From NCBI GenBank assembly GCA_032358165.1, contig JAALGY010000012.1, forward strand, positions 3,224,001 to 3,288,000: DNA of 64,000 nucleotides, read 5' to 3'. This DNA is from Diplosphaera chodatii (taxonomy: Eukaryota; Chlorophyta; Trebouxiophyceae; Prasiolales; Stichococcaceae). Position 1 is the first letter of the stretch. Every line of letters starts with the position of its first letter. Positions 48,640 to 61,288 of this stretch are shown one piece after another. The notes under the pieces were generated by a model. That model was not told the origin of the DNA. It ran no database searches and was given only the letters and a program-made list of their open reading frames with translations. The translations under genes were made by a program, and so were the position numbers.

Positions 48640-50166
48640 TCAGCGCCTGCCGTCTCCGCCGGAGCTCCGCCGCAGACTGCTCCACCTACTGCCGCTGCAT
48701 GCACGCCGTCTCCGCCCTGGCGCTGCGGCAGACTGCTGGCGTCACTGCTGCTGCTTGTGATGGCGCGGCAGGTGCCTCCCGCAGCATGAGCAGGGTTCAC
48801 ACCTGCGGGGCGACCGGCCGGGAGGTCGCAGGTAGTGGGCTGCTGTGATATGCAGAGCCACTCAGAAGGGTCTTGGCACCCTGTGCAGTGCGCATATGTG
48901 CACGAGTGCTGATACGGAGACTGACGCATCCATCAACACCATGCACACAGATGAATCAGGGTGGCGCAACACATGCACTGCAGGCTCCACAAGCATCGGT
49001 GCTGGCTGCAGGTTGCCATCTGGCGTATCGAAGCATTGCAGAGCGGCAAGCTGACAAGTTGATAGGCAGAGCATTCGTGCACAACGTGAAATCATCACTT
49101 GCAGGGGCGATGTGCCATGCCATGCACCGAACCACCCACACCGCTGATGGCCCCACACGCACCGTGGCGGTGCTGTAGAAACGGTTCATCGCTGCTTCAG
49201 CTTGAACATGACCGGGACAGCAGACGGTCGCGGCAGGTAGGCCCGAATCTGGGACTCGTTAGCACACGCCGCAGGTTACGGCACGCTGTACAAGACTGCT
49301 CATGTGAGCAGCCGAGTGTACAGACCAGATGGACACGGCGCATTGCATATGCTGTCTCAGCGCCGACTACGTCGCTAGCAGACTACCAAATGCATCACTG
49401 ACATCATACACCACTCAAAACCCGAGAAGCGATAGGCTGCGATACACCTTTACAAAATTGGCACAGCCTAAACAGTCCAGGCGTGTATGTCCCACCTGGT
49501 GTGGCAGCGCGGTCGCCGCCGATCGAGGCGCGTAGAGGCAGCAGGCTGCCAGCAGGATCAGGCAAACTTTACCGTCGGTGCCGCTGCGTGGCCGGCCGGT
49601 TGCCGCCATTCCAGCTCCGACGACGGGATCACTGTATGTGTACCGAGCAGCAAGCCCATGAGTACGCTTGTGCAGATGGCGTGAAGGACGGAGTGTGCGA
49701 CGCAACGCGTGGGTGGCAGAACAGCAGTACTGCTGGGGTTAGAGCCGCCCAACCATCAGTCACCGAATGAAGACTTGGTCTTCCTATGCGTTTGTTGTTT
49801 CTCCCCCTGCCTGCTAACTCTGACGTATTGTGCTGCCTAGTATACTGTCACATGGTTGCTCGTCGAGTGCATCATGGTAGTCTCAGAACAAATCTGTTCA
49901 TCTGTTTAAACAGACACTGTGCCGCAGGGCTTAGCTTGCACGCATTGGAGCACATAGCTCCACAGATTAAACCATCCTACACGGCATGATCAGTGCGTGC
50001 CTGAGGCTTAACGCATACTAGGAACCAGGTTACAATCTGTCTTTTTCGAGCATGCCTGAACGAGTCTGTAAGTGCCTGCTCAGTTCGAGACAGACCGCAA
50101 TCTGCTGCTAGACTGCAACTACTGCCGTCACGGCACCAGCTGCAACCCAGCTGCCAAAAGCTAGCC
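48640..50166. other. Intergenic region, about 1.5 kb
   Basis: Upstream of the PGAP4-like gene and downstream of AsnRS (both minus strand). No recognisable exon. A TTACA at about 50030 (TGTAA on the minus strand) is a plausible poly(A) element for AsnRS, 140 bp past its stop. Confidence 0.35.
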
Positions 50167-53100
50167 TCAAAACTCGGCGTGGCCGGGCCACCTTGGGAAC
50201 GGCAGCGTTTCCCTGCGGCAGCCACAGCACACACTGTCGGAAGTGATATGGAACAGTTGGCATGCAGCGCCGTCGTGGCACATTCAGCTTCAGTGCTTTG
50301 TGCTGAAACCCTAAGCATGCACCAGATGCAGCGCCCGCGCACCTGATGTTCTCCAGCCCAGTGGCGAACAACACCTGCAGGAGGGAAACAGGGACATGTG
50401 ACACGCGTTGCTCCGCTTGAAGAGGGCTTTGAGGCAGCAGGCAGCATGTGCGGCAGCCTGCCAGCAGGGAGGAGCATGGCGAGAGGCATGCGCAGAGGCT
50501 GGCCGACTAATGCAGGGGCGACTGCGGGAAGCGGGCAGCGGCAAGCGGGAAGTGGCGGCCTGTTGCAGGCAACAGGCCAACAAGACCGGGGAGGCCGACA
50601 GGACCGGGGCCGCTGCCGGCAGCCGGCGCACCAGGCGCTCGAAGCCGAGGCCGAAGCCGGCGTGGGGCACGCTGCCGTAGCGCCGCAGGTCCAGGTAGTA
50701 CTCGTACGGCTCGGTCTCCATGCCGCCCTCCCGTATCCGCCGCTCCAGCACCTGCGGCAGACGACATCAGCCCTGGAATTGCGACCGTCAAACCCTGAGG
50801 ATGACATCTGTATGGCTCGGTCTCCATGCCGCCCTCCCGTGTCCGCCATTCCAGCACCTCGCAGCAGGAGCGACCCCATTCTACAACTACACCACAGCTG
50901 TTCTGGAAACCGATCAGACCTGTTAGTCTCACTGCAGCCTTGCTGTGTCCACTGCTCCAGCATCTGTAGTGCACGGTGTCAGACTCCCTTCTCCAAGCGG
51001 CCTCAGATGCTGGGTGAAGACGGTAGATTGCTGTGTGCTGGGAGCAGTGACGCTGCCCACCACACATTATGGAAACCAGCTGGTGCTGAGGATGAGGGTC
51101 CGGCTGCTAACTCAGCGCTCACTCACAGTTGCTACAGCCTCACCTCCAGCCGGTCCTCCCGCTGCGAGCCGCCGATGAGCTCGCCCACCTTGGGCACCAG
51201 CACATCCATGGCGGCGACGGTCTTGTTGTCGTCGTTCAGCCGCATGTAGAAGGCCTTGATGTCCTTCGGGTAGTTGTACACGATCACTGGCTGCCTGCGT
51301 GGTTTGCAGGGCGGCTGCAGCGTCAGCTGCTGTCACCGAGCCCTAGCTTGCGTGGCCTGATAGACCGCGCTCCCAGTGCTACAGCAAGGCCCTCTGTTCA
51401 TGTGCGAACAGTGAAGGTTGCAGGCACCACCCAGCAGAAGTGGCGAGGCAGGGCACCTGAAGACCTCCTCTGTGAGGTAGCGCTCGTGTTCCGACGCCAG
51501 GTCGATGCCCCACTTGACCTGCAGCAGGTGGTCCGTGATCACCGACGGTGTGTCACCTGGCTGCACTGACAGTCTGCGGGCACGGCAACGCCCAGACAAA
51601 CCCAAGGCTTCGTGCCACGCCACATGTGAACATCCAGCCAGCCCGAGCAGCGGCTGTTGGTGGAGACTCTGCCCACAGTATCCGACCCACAACTCACCGG
51701 GAACTCGAACTTCTTCTTGCCGTCCCGCACCACGCCCTCCAGGATCTCGATTGCGTCCGAGTAGGTGAGCCGCTTGAAGGGGGTGCTGGCCACGTGCTGC
51801 AGGCGCTCGATCGCGGTCTTGTCCACCATCTTGGCGATGAAGTCCAGGTCGTCCCTGCATTGCGTGTGTAGAACCTTTGTAGATGCAGAGGCCAGGCTGG
51901 CCATGTCTGCAGCAGGCGGCGACAAAAATTTGCTGGTCATATGAATCATCTGGTGCAAGGCCGCAGCGAGCTTAGAGGCAACAAGTTTGCACAGGAAAGG
52001 CACCTGCAGTGGTCCAGCAGCCAGCGGCAGGCGTAGCGCACGTAGTCCTCCGCGCACCGCATGTCGTCCTCCAGGGTGGCAAATGCGATCTCCTGGCGAA
52101 TGCATCACAGCGGCCTTCGGGCTTTGGTGCCACATCTGAGACCTGAGCTGCTGCAGTGCAGGTGTCTGCAAATCTGCAAGGCAAGCTCGCGATCAGAGAT
52201 TCGCGGTTGTAGATAGCAGCAGTGTCACACAGCTCACCGGCTCGATCATCCAGAACTCGGCGAGGTGCCGCGCGGTGTTGGAGTTCTCCGCCCGGAAGGT
52301 GGGACCGAAGGTGTACACATTACTCAGCGAGCACGCAAAGTTCTCCACCTGGATGGGCAGAGCAAGGGGCAGTTGAAGTGCCATGCACACCACGTTAACG
52401 ACGAACTGTGCAGTTAGTTGTTACATGACAATGCTTGCACAAGTGTGCACAGTAGTACTCAATATGTACTGTCAAGGGTACCAGTCGGATGTGTACCTGC
52501 AGCTGGCCTGACACCGTCAGGAAGGCGGGCTTCCCAAAGAAGTCCTCCCTGTAGTCGATGGCGTTGCCTTCTCTCCGCGGCAGCCCGCCCTCATACCGCG
52601 GCCTGCACACAGAAGCTTTACCCACAGGTTGTGTCGGGACATCCCAGGGTCCTGGCGTACCATGCCATTGGCAGCGGTGATATGTTGGCTGAGCAGAGCA
52701 GATGGCATCTGCATCGAAAGGAGCCAGGCAGAGGATGTAGCGAGCTATGTCTTTGCTCTTGTGTGCTGGTGACTTTGATATTCGAAAATCCTAATTCGGG
52801 GGCTGTTGGGGTACGCACCCGGACTCTGCGGCGCCCACCTCCGCCTTCAGCGCCACCAGCTTGTCGATCTCCGCCTTGGCCGCCGCCGCCAGCGCCTTGT
52901 CCTCCTTGTCGGCTGCTGCTGCCTGCAGGGTGGGTGTGGACCTGTTTAGGTATGCACCTAGTCAGGCCGCCTTGACGCTCAAACCACAGGAGGCAAGGAT
53001 ATGTGACGACGCCTGATGCAGCACATCTTCTACTCTGCTGGGCACCGTGGGTCTCAGCTGTAACCATGTTGAGGAGGGCCGAATGTTTTTTCTCAAACGC

Positions 53101-55653
53101 AGCACTGGAAGACGTGTTCCAGCAACCCCCTGCTGTCAGCTCAGGACACTGGCCGTGACGAGTGGCTGCGCAGCTCACCGTCTTGGCGTCCTTCACGGCT
53201 GACCCCTGCGCCGACACCCTCTGCTTGAGCTCCTCCAGCTGCTGCGGGCCGAGGCGCTGCAGCTTGCTCTTCTCCTCCACGTCGCCCAGCAGCGTGGTGA
53301 CCTGCAGCAGGTACCTCGACCTGAGGACCGGGACTCGATACACAGTCCATAGAGCCTGGGGTGCAATGTGCCTGCCCCAAGCGACCTGGCGGCGTGCGCC
53401 TGCAGCAGCAAGGCATGCGGGCGAGCTCTGGCGAGCAGAGGCAGGCTTGCGTGTGCAATGAACGTGGTTCCACAGCCAGCTGCAGCCACATGCAAATGCC
53501 CGCAGAGCGCTGAGGCGGGCAGCAGCTGGTGGACCAGTGCAGCTGGGCCGCAGACGGGGGGCAGCAGGGTCCAGCAATGCTCAAATGTACCTGGAACATC
53601 TCGCCGGCGCCCTCGGCGTCGCTGGCTGTGATGATGGGCGTGTGCACATACAGGAACCCGTTCTCCTGCAGGGTGGGACAGCGGATCAGCACCGTGCACA
53701 CAGATGCCAGGAAAGCAGCATGGCCAACTCTCCCTGCAGCATGGTATACTTCACAGTGTTTGTTGTCAATTTACAGACTGCACTGCTGCTGGATACTCAG
53801 CGAGGCTAAGGACCTGGAAGAAGCTGTGGGTGGCGTACGCCAGCGCGTTGCGGATGCGGGCCACAGCGCCGATTGTGTTGGTCCGCGGCCGCAGGTGCGC
53901 CTGTGACCAGTGAAGTAAAGGTGGCTCCTGCTGTTTGCACACCCCGCCAGTGCAATTGTGCTTTCTGACGCCATCTGCTGGACCTTACTACTGACGCAGG
54001 CCTCGCCCACTTCCCTGTTCTGGCAAGTCGCTGCAGCTTTTGCTGTAAAGGCAGTGCGCCCACGCCAGCGCGGCTGTGCAGCTGCCGACACCCACCTTCT
54101 CGCGCAGGAACTCGTAGCTGGTCTTCTTCTTGGCGAGCGGGTAGCTGGCCGCGTCCACCTTGCCGATGTGCAGCACCTCGCTCACCTCCAGCTCCACTGC
54201 CTATCGCAGGCCGGCCGAACTTTGTGAACAATAGTGCTCCGAGTGTTTGCAAGTGTCATGCGCTGTGCAGCACCACACGGGCTACGCAGCTGATGGCGGG
54301 CAAGCCCAGACAGTTGGCCCCAAAACCCACCTGCTGGGTGCCCTCTGGCGTCTTTTTGAGGTGACCCTCCACCAGAACGCAAGTGCCGGTGGCTGTCACG
54401 TCCTTCAGGCCGCTGATGGTGGCGCTGCCGTCCGCCACCTCCTTCTTCACCAGCACCTGCAGCAGACCACGCCTTCACGCTGTACAGACTTGACAAACAG
54501 GCAGCAGGCTCGGCCGGTGTGGCTGTGGCATCAACACAACCATCATGGGATCCCGCGGGCATGCTGCTGTGACTGGTGCGGGCCCTCTCCAACGCTGTCG
54601 CCAGGCCACGCTGAGCTGTGCTGTGCCGTGTTTTGCTTGCAGCTGATCCCCGAAGCACCTCCTTTTCGGCCTGCTGCTGCTGCTGCTGCTGCTGCCAGAC
54701 TTGCTGCTGCCGCTGATGGCGAGGGCAGCTGCGTGGAAAAGTACATGCCTGCAGGTTGGCGAAGGTGGAGCCGTCGTTGACCTCCAGGAAGGCAAAGTCT
54801 CCGCCGCCGGCGATGCGCCCGGTCTTCACCCAGCCGCCCACCCGCATCGTGCGGCCCACCTGCATGGCCGACAGCTTGCTGAGGACTGATGTGTGTCAGC
54901 AGCAGCAGTGGTCAATGTCGCTCTCGTCAGGGTGTGTCCCAGAGCGGGGACTGCACAGACTGTGTGCTGCTGTATGAGCAGTGCAGGTTGCAGGTTTCTG
55001 GAGTATGACCAAGGCTCAGCATGATTGTGGGTTGTACGGCAAGCCACGCTGCGCAGGTAGGCGCTACCGCATGCGTCAGCCCCAGCACGCCGTCATTGCA
55101 GCTGCCAACACGCATGCATGAGCGACGGCATGCACCTTTGTCCATGGCTGCCGCATGGCCGCACCTGGCCGGCACCGCCGTCCTCGGCTTTGAGGATGGT
55201 GGAGATCATGGTGCGCTGGAAGCTGGCCGAGTAGGGCGCCAACCCCTCGGCCTCCTTCCGCCGGATGGTCATCTGCGGCAGCTCACACTTTGGATCAGTA
55301 CCATCAAGGCAGCGCACTGCGAGGCGATCGATGATCGGTCATCCTGAAGACGGCCCGCCGGCAGCCTGGGACTGACAGGCAGCCTCCTGCATGCGGGCTG
55401 AGGAATCTCTTGTGCTGAGAGCCGTATGGATCGGCAGCGCCGGCAACCCCTCATTGCCAACTGCACTTGACACCGGCTGCCTCGCCAATCGCCTCCCAAA
55501 CGGCCATGCTACTGACATCACGGGAGACCTGTGCGCCGCCATGAGACCCCCGGCGCGGCTCACCTGCAGGTCTGCCAGCTGCTTCCGGAGCGCATCCAGC
55601 TCCTGCGTCTGTGGCGCACCATCCATCACCACAGGCGGCGCCGCCGTGCTCAT
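50167..55653 (-). CDS. Asparaginyl-tRNA synthetase (class IIb, eukaryotic cytosolic type)
   Basis: Eighteen exons: 55564-55653, 55165-55272, 54749-54859, 54331-54456, 54096-54200, 53814-53900, 53591-53665, 53179-53301, 52819-52922, 52497-52602, 52238-52348, 52004-52092, 51698-51854, 51457-51518, 51144-51294, 50632-50751, 50343-50374 and 50167-50212. They total 1803 nt (600 aa) with perfect phasing. It charges tRNA-Asn with asparagine. The OB-fold anticodon domain is [36 protein letters not shown]. Class II motifs follow: [20 protein letters not shown], motif 2 [40 protein letters not shown], and motif 3 [20 protein letters not shown], ending [13 protein letters not shown] charged helical insertion of about 75 residues ([40 protein letters not shown]) splits the catalytic domain. 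The intron after 54749 starts CAG|GCATGT (GC-AG type). The N-terminus ([20 protein letters not shown]) has no clear targeting signal. Confidence 0.96.
50705..50858 (-). repeat. Duplicated exon head (AsnRS) with acceptor in the preceding intron
   Basis: The first 47 bases of exon 50632-50751 (encoding [16 protein letters not shown]) plus the acceptor base are repeated at 50811-50858, with four differences in 48 positions. The copy is preceded on the minus strand by an AG. Confidence 0.87.
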
Positions 55654-56183
55654 CGCTGCTATGCGGCTGCCTCTATATGTTGACCTCCTACCGCTGAAGC
55701 TGGGTGCTCGAGCTCGCTTTGAGGCCCAGCTGCTGGACTCGAGACGGCTGGATGGGCTGAGTAAAAGTCCTCGCTGCAGACCGGTGGCTGCCCACAGGTG
55801 TCGCAGGCGGCACAGTCGGCTGGTGATCATGACCTGGACGTGAGCGATCTCATGATAGACATCAGCACCGCAACTTCTGGCTGCGCGAGCAGTGGACGCT
55901 GTGTGCATGGCCTGAGAGCACGAAGCAGAGGAAGCCGCAAGGCTTAGCAAGCCACATGCCCAGAGCACTTCTTTTCAGCTGCAAGCTCAGCCACAGCTTA
56001 TCGTAGCACTGCTGATGTTCGAATGCCGGCAGAGCCCATTGGGCAAACCACACACGGTCCAATGGGAGTTTGCCGGCAGCGTGCGTACTTGCATGCGCAT
56101 GCGCTGCTACTGCCCGGAAGCGCGGAGACTGCAGCTGCCGCGCGCATGACACACGCACCTTGAGCCGTCGCAGCGCCGCAGCC
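55654..56183. other. Divergent intergenic region AsnRS / U-box gene 1
   Basis: Putative shared promoter region. It includes a 30-bp segment (55911-55940) repeated 5.1 kb away at 61012-61041, at nearly the same distance upstream of the second U-box gene. Confidence 0.5.
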
Positions 56184-59100
56184 ATGTCCCGGCCCAATCG
56201 CAGACCAAAGGAGACACGAAAGACAGGGGAGACAGGGGGCCACACGGGTGACGATCACGCTGCGGTGACTCGCGAAAAGCGGGCGGCGGTGGTCGACCAC
56301 CTCAGGTGCGGCGGGTGGAATGCATATGCTCACCCTGAGCTGGCCTGTTGGCGCAGCAAGCACCCCGGACTATTGCATGCTCGCCTCAGCACCTGGCGTC
56401 ACAGCTCGCCTGGGCGCCTGCATGCCGTGCAACTTGACAATGGTTTGGGATGCCGTGCCGTCGCAGGGAGCTTCAGGGGATGCTAAGGGACGAAAGGACA
56501 CGAAAACTGCAGGATCTCATGACACTTGTCGACCAGGCGGCGGATGATGCGTCGAGAGCACAGGCGCTCGAGCAGCTGTGCGCCCAGTGCAAGGATGTAA
56601 TAGAGGTGTGGACAGTTGGGCAGACCCCTCCTCAAATGCTCGCAGATCCTAACCCGAGGGCATCCTTTCAAGTGCATCACATGAGTTAAACAGAAATGCT
56701 GCAGTGTGCAGGCTGCTCCAACATTTGCTGCACACCTGCTCAGGACAGGTGCCAAAGCAGTCATGCATACAGTAGACCGACACCTCCCGTTGACTTTGCG
56801 CAGGTGGACGGCCAAAACGACAGCCACGCAACTGAATGGCTGCTGGGCGATGGGGCCGTGCAGCTGGGAACCCTGCTGCAGCGCCCAGAGCTCGGCGAGG
56901 CAGCGCCTCAGTCTGTGGCGCAGCGGGTGCTGCTGCTGTGCCACACGCTGCTGGCGGCGGCGCGGGCAGAGGAGGAAAACCCTGAGCGCCTGCAGCACAC
57001 CCTGGAGCACCTGCAGCCCGCCGCGCCCGCCTGTCTGCGGTGGGTTCGGGGGTCGTATGAGGGGGATTTGATTGCCGCGTCCAGTGTGCAGCTCAGCAGC
57101 CGCGCTGCATCATCTGCAGCTGACCAGGCTGCTGCGGACGCACCAACGATCATCCGCCGCTTCTGCTTCATACATGTGTCCTGCTCCCCACTGGCAGCTG
57201 GACCGCAAGCTGAGGCAGCTGGTCCTGTTGTGCACTCTGCAGCGGGTCTGAGCTAATGGAGCTGCTGATCAACGGCAGGTTGTGGCTGCCTCACGCACTG
57301 GAGGTGTGCACGATGAAACCTTTTGGTTGCTTTTGCAGGCTGCTCAACACGTGGCTGCGTAGCCCGGCGCTCATGGCGTGCAGTGAGGACGAGTGCATGG
57401 CGCTGGCCGCTTCGACAGCCGAGCTGGCAGCAGCGGCAGTCAGCGGCGGGGGCCTGCCAGGGGGCCAGACGCCGCTGCTGGAGCTGCTGGGCGGCTGCCT
57501 GCAACGCCTCGAGGCAGAGCCGGCGTGCGGCGGCGGCGGCGGCGGCGAAAGCCTTGACAGCAGCGCAGCCGCAGTCGCAGTATCCGATGTGCCCTTGCAT
57601 GCCACGGCGACCAAGATTGCAGATCTGGCGGCGGACATCATTGAGGTCGGCAGTCCCAGGGAAGCAGCAGCCACAGGCTGGGATCTGGCGGTGGCCCACG
57701 CCGCCGTCGCAATCGCCAGGCTGGCAACGTGTAGTGCTGGCGCCGGCTGCGGCGGCAGCGACCGACCTGTCAGCAGTGGCGGCGGCGGCGGCAGCGGCAG
57801 CACCCTGGCAGCCTTTGCTGCCAGCACGGCAGCTGCAGAGGCGCTGCTGAACTATTACTGGAAGGTGCATGATGGGGTCGTGAACCATTTTGCGGCTGGC
57901 CAGGCCATGACCACACCGCTGTGGTTTGGCGCCGCCCATCGAGACCGACAGCAGCAGTACCTGCAGCGCTACATCAGTGCGCTGTATGCCGCCATGGCAG
58001 ACCTGGAAGCAGCGTGCACCCGGCAGCAGGAAGCGGAAGCAGCCACCGGTGGGGGCCACCGCGCCGATGGCACTGCAGCAGATGGTGGCAGCCAACCGTC
58101 TGCTGAGCTGCTCGCATGCAGAATGGACCGGGTGGCACATTTAGCATCGGTGGTGCCGCACATGCTCGGGAGCGTGGGGACGTACCTCCGCTTCCTGTGG
58201 CAGCCCTGGAGCGAGGTGGTCACCTCCTGCCTCGAGCGGATGCTGGACCTGCGCCGCGACCAGCCAGCATCAATCGCATCCCCCGACAGAGTGCAGCAGC
58301 CCCTGCTTCAGGCGATCCACACGCTGCGCATCGCAGCGCTGCAAATCCTGTTCATGGCGACCGGCCACGGCGTGGCGGCCCTGCAGCGGCCGCCGCTGCC
58401 GACGCTGCTCGCCACGCTGCCGAGGGGCCTGGGCACCGGCCCAGCTGGCAATGCGCACGACCGGCAGGCGGCTGCAGCGCTGCACGCCAGGGTTGCGGCT
58501 GAGATTTGCAGGGCCGTGGCAGAAGTGGCGGAGGCGCTGGAATCCCCGCGGCCACGGTCGCCCCCGAGTCCCCAGCTGCTGAGTGCCGCATACTGCGCCA
58601 CAGTTGCTGTGCTGGGTGAGCTCCTCGATTCTGGATCACGGCAAGCATGTTGATGGGCCCATTTGCGCTGCAGAGGCGCAACCTGCTGCACAAGCCTCAA
58701 GGCTGCCGCAAGCCACATCATCCACACGCTGCTTCAGCAACACAGCATGATGCTGGTCTGGTTTTCCGCAGGCTGCCTGCCCGAGGGGACTGGCGGCAGC
58801 GTGTGGCAGCACGGCGCACGGCAGCAGGAAGCGGCAGGCGGGCAGCAGGAGGCGGACGGAGCGCCGCATGCACCGGAGGCAGCCAGCGTGCAGGCTGCGG
58901 AGTCTGCAGACCCTGCGAACTGTCCACTGCTGCAGGAGCTGGCGCGCCTCATCCTTTGGCTGCTGCGGGGGGGCCTGGCGTCGCGGGTGGGAGTGTTCAG
59001 CTCTGGCCGGGGAGCAGCAGGTCTGTTCACATACGCATGGCATGGATTGGGTAGACAGTTCCTGTGGATGCTGGGCGAAGGAGGCTGTAGAGACACCAAA

Positions 59101-60694
59101 GAGGCATCAAAAGCACTACGGCATGGCCGCCTGGTTGCTGCAGGCATGGCAGCGTGCGCTGATGTGCAGGCCATCAGTGATGACATGATTGCATGTCTGT
59201 TGCTTTTGCAGCTCCGCACAATTCATAGTTAGGTCCATTGCCTGTGAGCAGACTAGGACCATCTGGTCACGCCTCTTGTCTGTGCAGCGCTGGTGGCTGC
59301 GCTGGCGCCGCCGCCGGTGGCCCACAGGAACCAGCGGCAGCGGCGGCGGCTGGCGGCGGGAGCTGCAGGGCCCATCTGCACGGCCTGCGGTGCGCTGGCG
59401 GCGCTGTGCGATGTCGACGCCAAAGCACGTCAGTCAGTCTCAGCGGCCGACAGCAGCGGCAGCTGGTCAGCGGTGTCGGCAGCCATCAGACAGGTGCCGT
59501 CTGTGATCAGGACATGTCATGTGGCAGGTGTGCACATGCTCAACAGCATGTTGAGCACGCTGCACGAAGCCTGCTGGCAGGTCTCGTGCTGATGCGGTAT
59601 CCAAAGAGGGCTGATCGGCAGCTGGTGCCCGAAAGTCCATACCGAAAATGCATCTCGCAACGCCGATGACTAGGTGCCTTCCAACACTCCAGGCATCAGC
59701 GCACGAAGCTGCAGAGACGCAGCAGCGCATACAGGCAGCCCTGCAGCAGGTCGATGAATGGTTGGACCGTCAGCAGGAAGCAGCCGGCAGCAGTGCTGAT
59801 GCAGTGAGCGGTCTGTTTGAGCCCGGCGTGCATGCTGCAGTGTCGACTGTTGTGTCGCCCCACTTAGCGTGCCATGTGGTTATCTGTTCTGGTGATGCTG
59901 GTCATGATGACGGCTGTTATCATCTTGTGCTGCCAGGGTTCATCAGCCAAGTCACCAGCGCGACCCAGGGGCAGGAGGAAGCAGGCAGTGTCGGGCGCCC
60001 TGCCGCAGCGCACGGTCGACAGCGCTGAAGCAGCCATGCGCGCTTTGCTGCTGGTAAGTGACAGCCCTAAACCCTACACTGGCCGTGGAGCTTCATGCCT
60101 CTCGTGTCGCTGCCTGCAAAGTCCTTTCAGGATTGAGCAGCTGTGGCACTGTGGAACACGTCAGAAATGATGTTCTCGGGTGCTCGCGGGACATGTAATA
60201 GTAGCTGTGTCCAAGCTGAGGGCATGGGCAGATCACAGTGGCGTGTGTGCATGCGGCTGTAGGAAGAAGAGGAAGCGGCAGCTGCAGCGCACAGCAAGGC
60301 CGCAAAGCTGCAGCCAAAAGGGAAGCAGGCGGCAAAGTCGTCACCGGCAGCAGACGGGGCTGGAAACGCAGCTGTGGCAGCAGACGGCACGGCAGCTGCT
60401 TCAGCTCCAGTGGAAGCAGGTGCAGGTGCAGAAGCAGGTGCAGCGGCGAAAGCAGCGGGGCCTGGGCCTGCAGTGCCAAGGCCGGTGCAGCAGTGGATGA
60501 GGTGCCCCATCACACAGGAGGTGATGCGGGACCCGGTGCTGTGCGAGGCGGACGGGCAGACCTACGAGCGGGCCGCCATCACAGCGTGGCTGCAGCAGCA
60601 CAGCATGTCATTTGTGACGAGGGCGCCGCTGCAGACGCGGACCTTAATACCAAACCACACGCTGCGCAGCATGATTCAGGCATCGCAGCAATAA
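56184..60694 (+). CDS. U-box E3 ubiquitin-ligase-like protein, copy 1
   Basis: Nine exons: 56184-56305, 56467-56605, 56804-57039, 57339-58615, 58772-59020, 59288-59428, 59700-59803 (acceptor choice less sure), 59937-60053 and 60263-60694, 938 aa. The C-terminal 75 residues are a U-box: MRCPITQEVMRDPVLCEADG, QTYERAAITAWLQQHSMSFV, then LIPNHTLRSMIQ. U-box domains bind E2 enzymes and act as ubiquitin ligases. The preceding 860 residues are a large Ala/Leu-rich helical region of unknown fold. Recurrent pieces are ATEWLLGDGAVQLGTLLQRP, LLNTWLRSPALMACSEDECM, FGAAHRDRQQQYLQRYISAL and FLWQPWSEVVTSCLERMLDL. It carries poly-Gly runs and an Ala/Lys-rich linker before the U-box. The basic N-terminus begins MSRPNRRPKETRKTG. 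A closely related copy follows in tandem. Confidence 0.85.
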
Positions 60695-61288
60695 TTGTAT
60701 CATGCACTCGTTGGGGTACTGTGATGATGTCCGACTTGGGTCTGCGGGCGCCGTTGTATTGTAGCAATTCCATGTACCCACCTGGGTACAGCTGCCAACG
60801 ATGGCAGTGTTTTGAGCACCAGGGGCAAGTCCGAGTCAGAATCAGCAATATGAACATATATACTTGGGCACAGTGCATATTGTTTCCGACTTTCAGCTGC
60901 TATCGTGTGTTCTGGGTGTCGAATTCATCAGGTTCGCAGCTTGATTGCTGGACCCAAACATGCTTCCGGTCCGTCACATGTGTTCATGCAAGCAAGATTG
61001 ACGCGGCAATGCCTGAGAGCACGAAGCAGAGGAAGGCGCAAGCCTCAGACTGATGCACCCTCACATTCAACCAGCTGGTAGATGGCTGCGTTGTGAATTA
61101 CATTCATAGGAACACGTGATGCAGAGCGCCTGCCAAGTCAGATCAGCCGATCACGGATGGGGTGATGGACATTTGCTGGCAGCATGCGCAGTTGCGCATG
61201 CATGCGCTGCCGTTACACGAATGCGCCTGGAGTGCTTCGGCAGCGCTGATGTGACACAAACTTTAGGTGCCTGCACCGCATCGCAGCT
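60695..61288. other. Intergenic region between the two U-box genes
   Basis: No exon recognised. Part of it (from about 61012) resembles the region upstream of copy 1, so the duplicated unit includes 5' flanking DNA. Confidence 0.5.

Noticed and set aside
49483..49770. Arg/Cys-rich ORFs between the PGAP4-like gene and AsnRS
   Set aside because: No family resemblance, no supporting splice structure, and competing ORFs in other frames of the same stretch.
57253..58140. Minus-strand ORF of 295 codons opposite U-box copy 1
   Set aside because: Same antisense-shadow effect over the large GC-rich exon 57339-58615.
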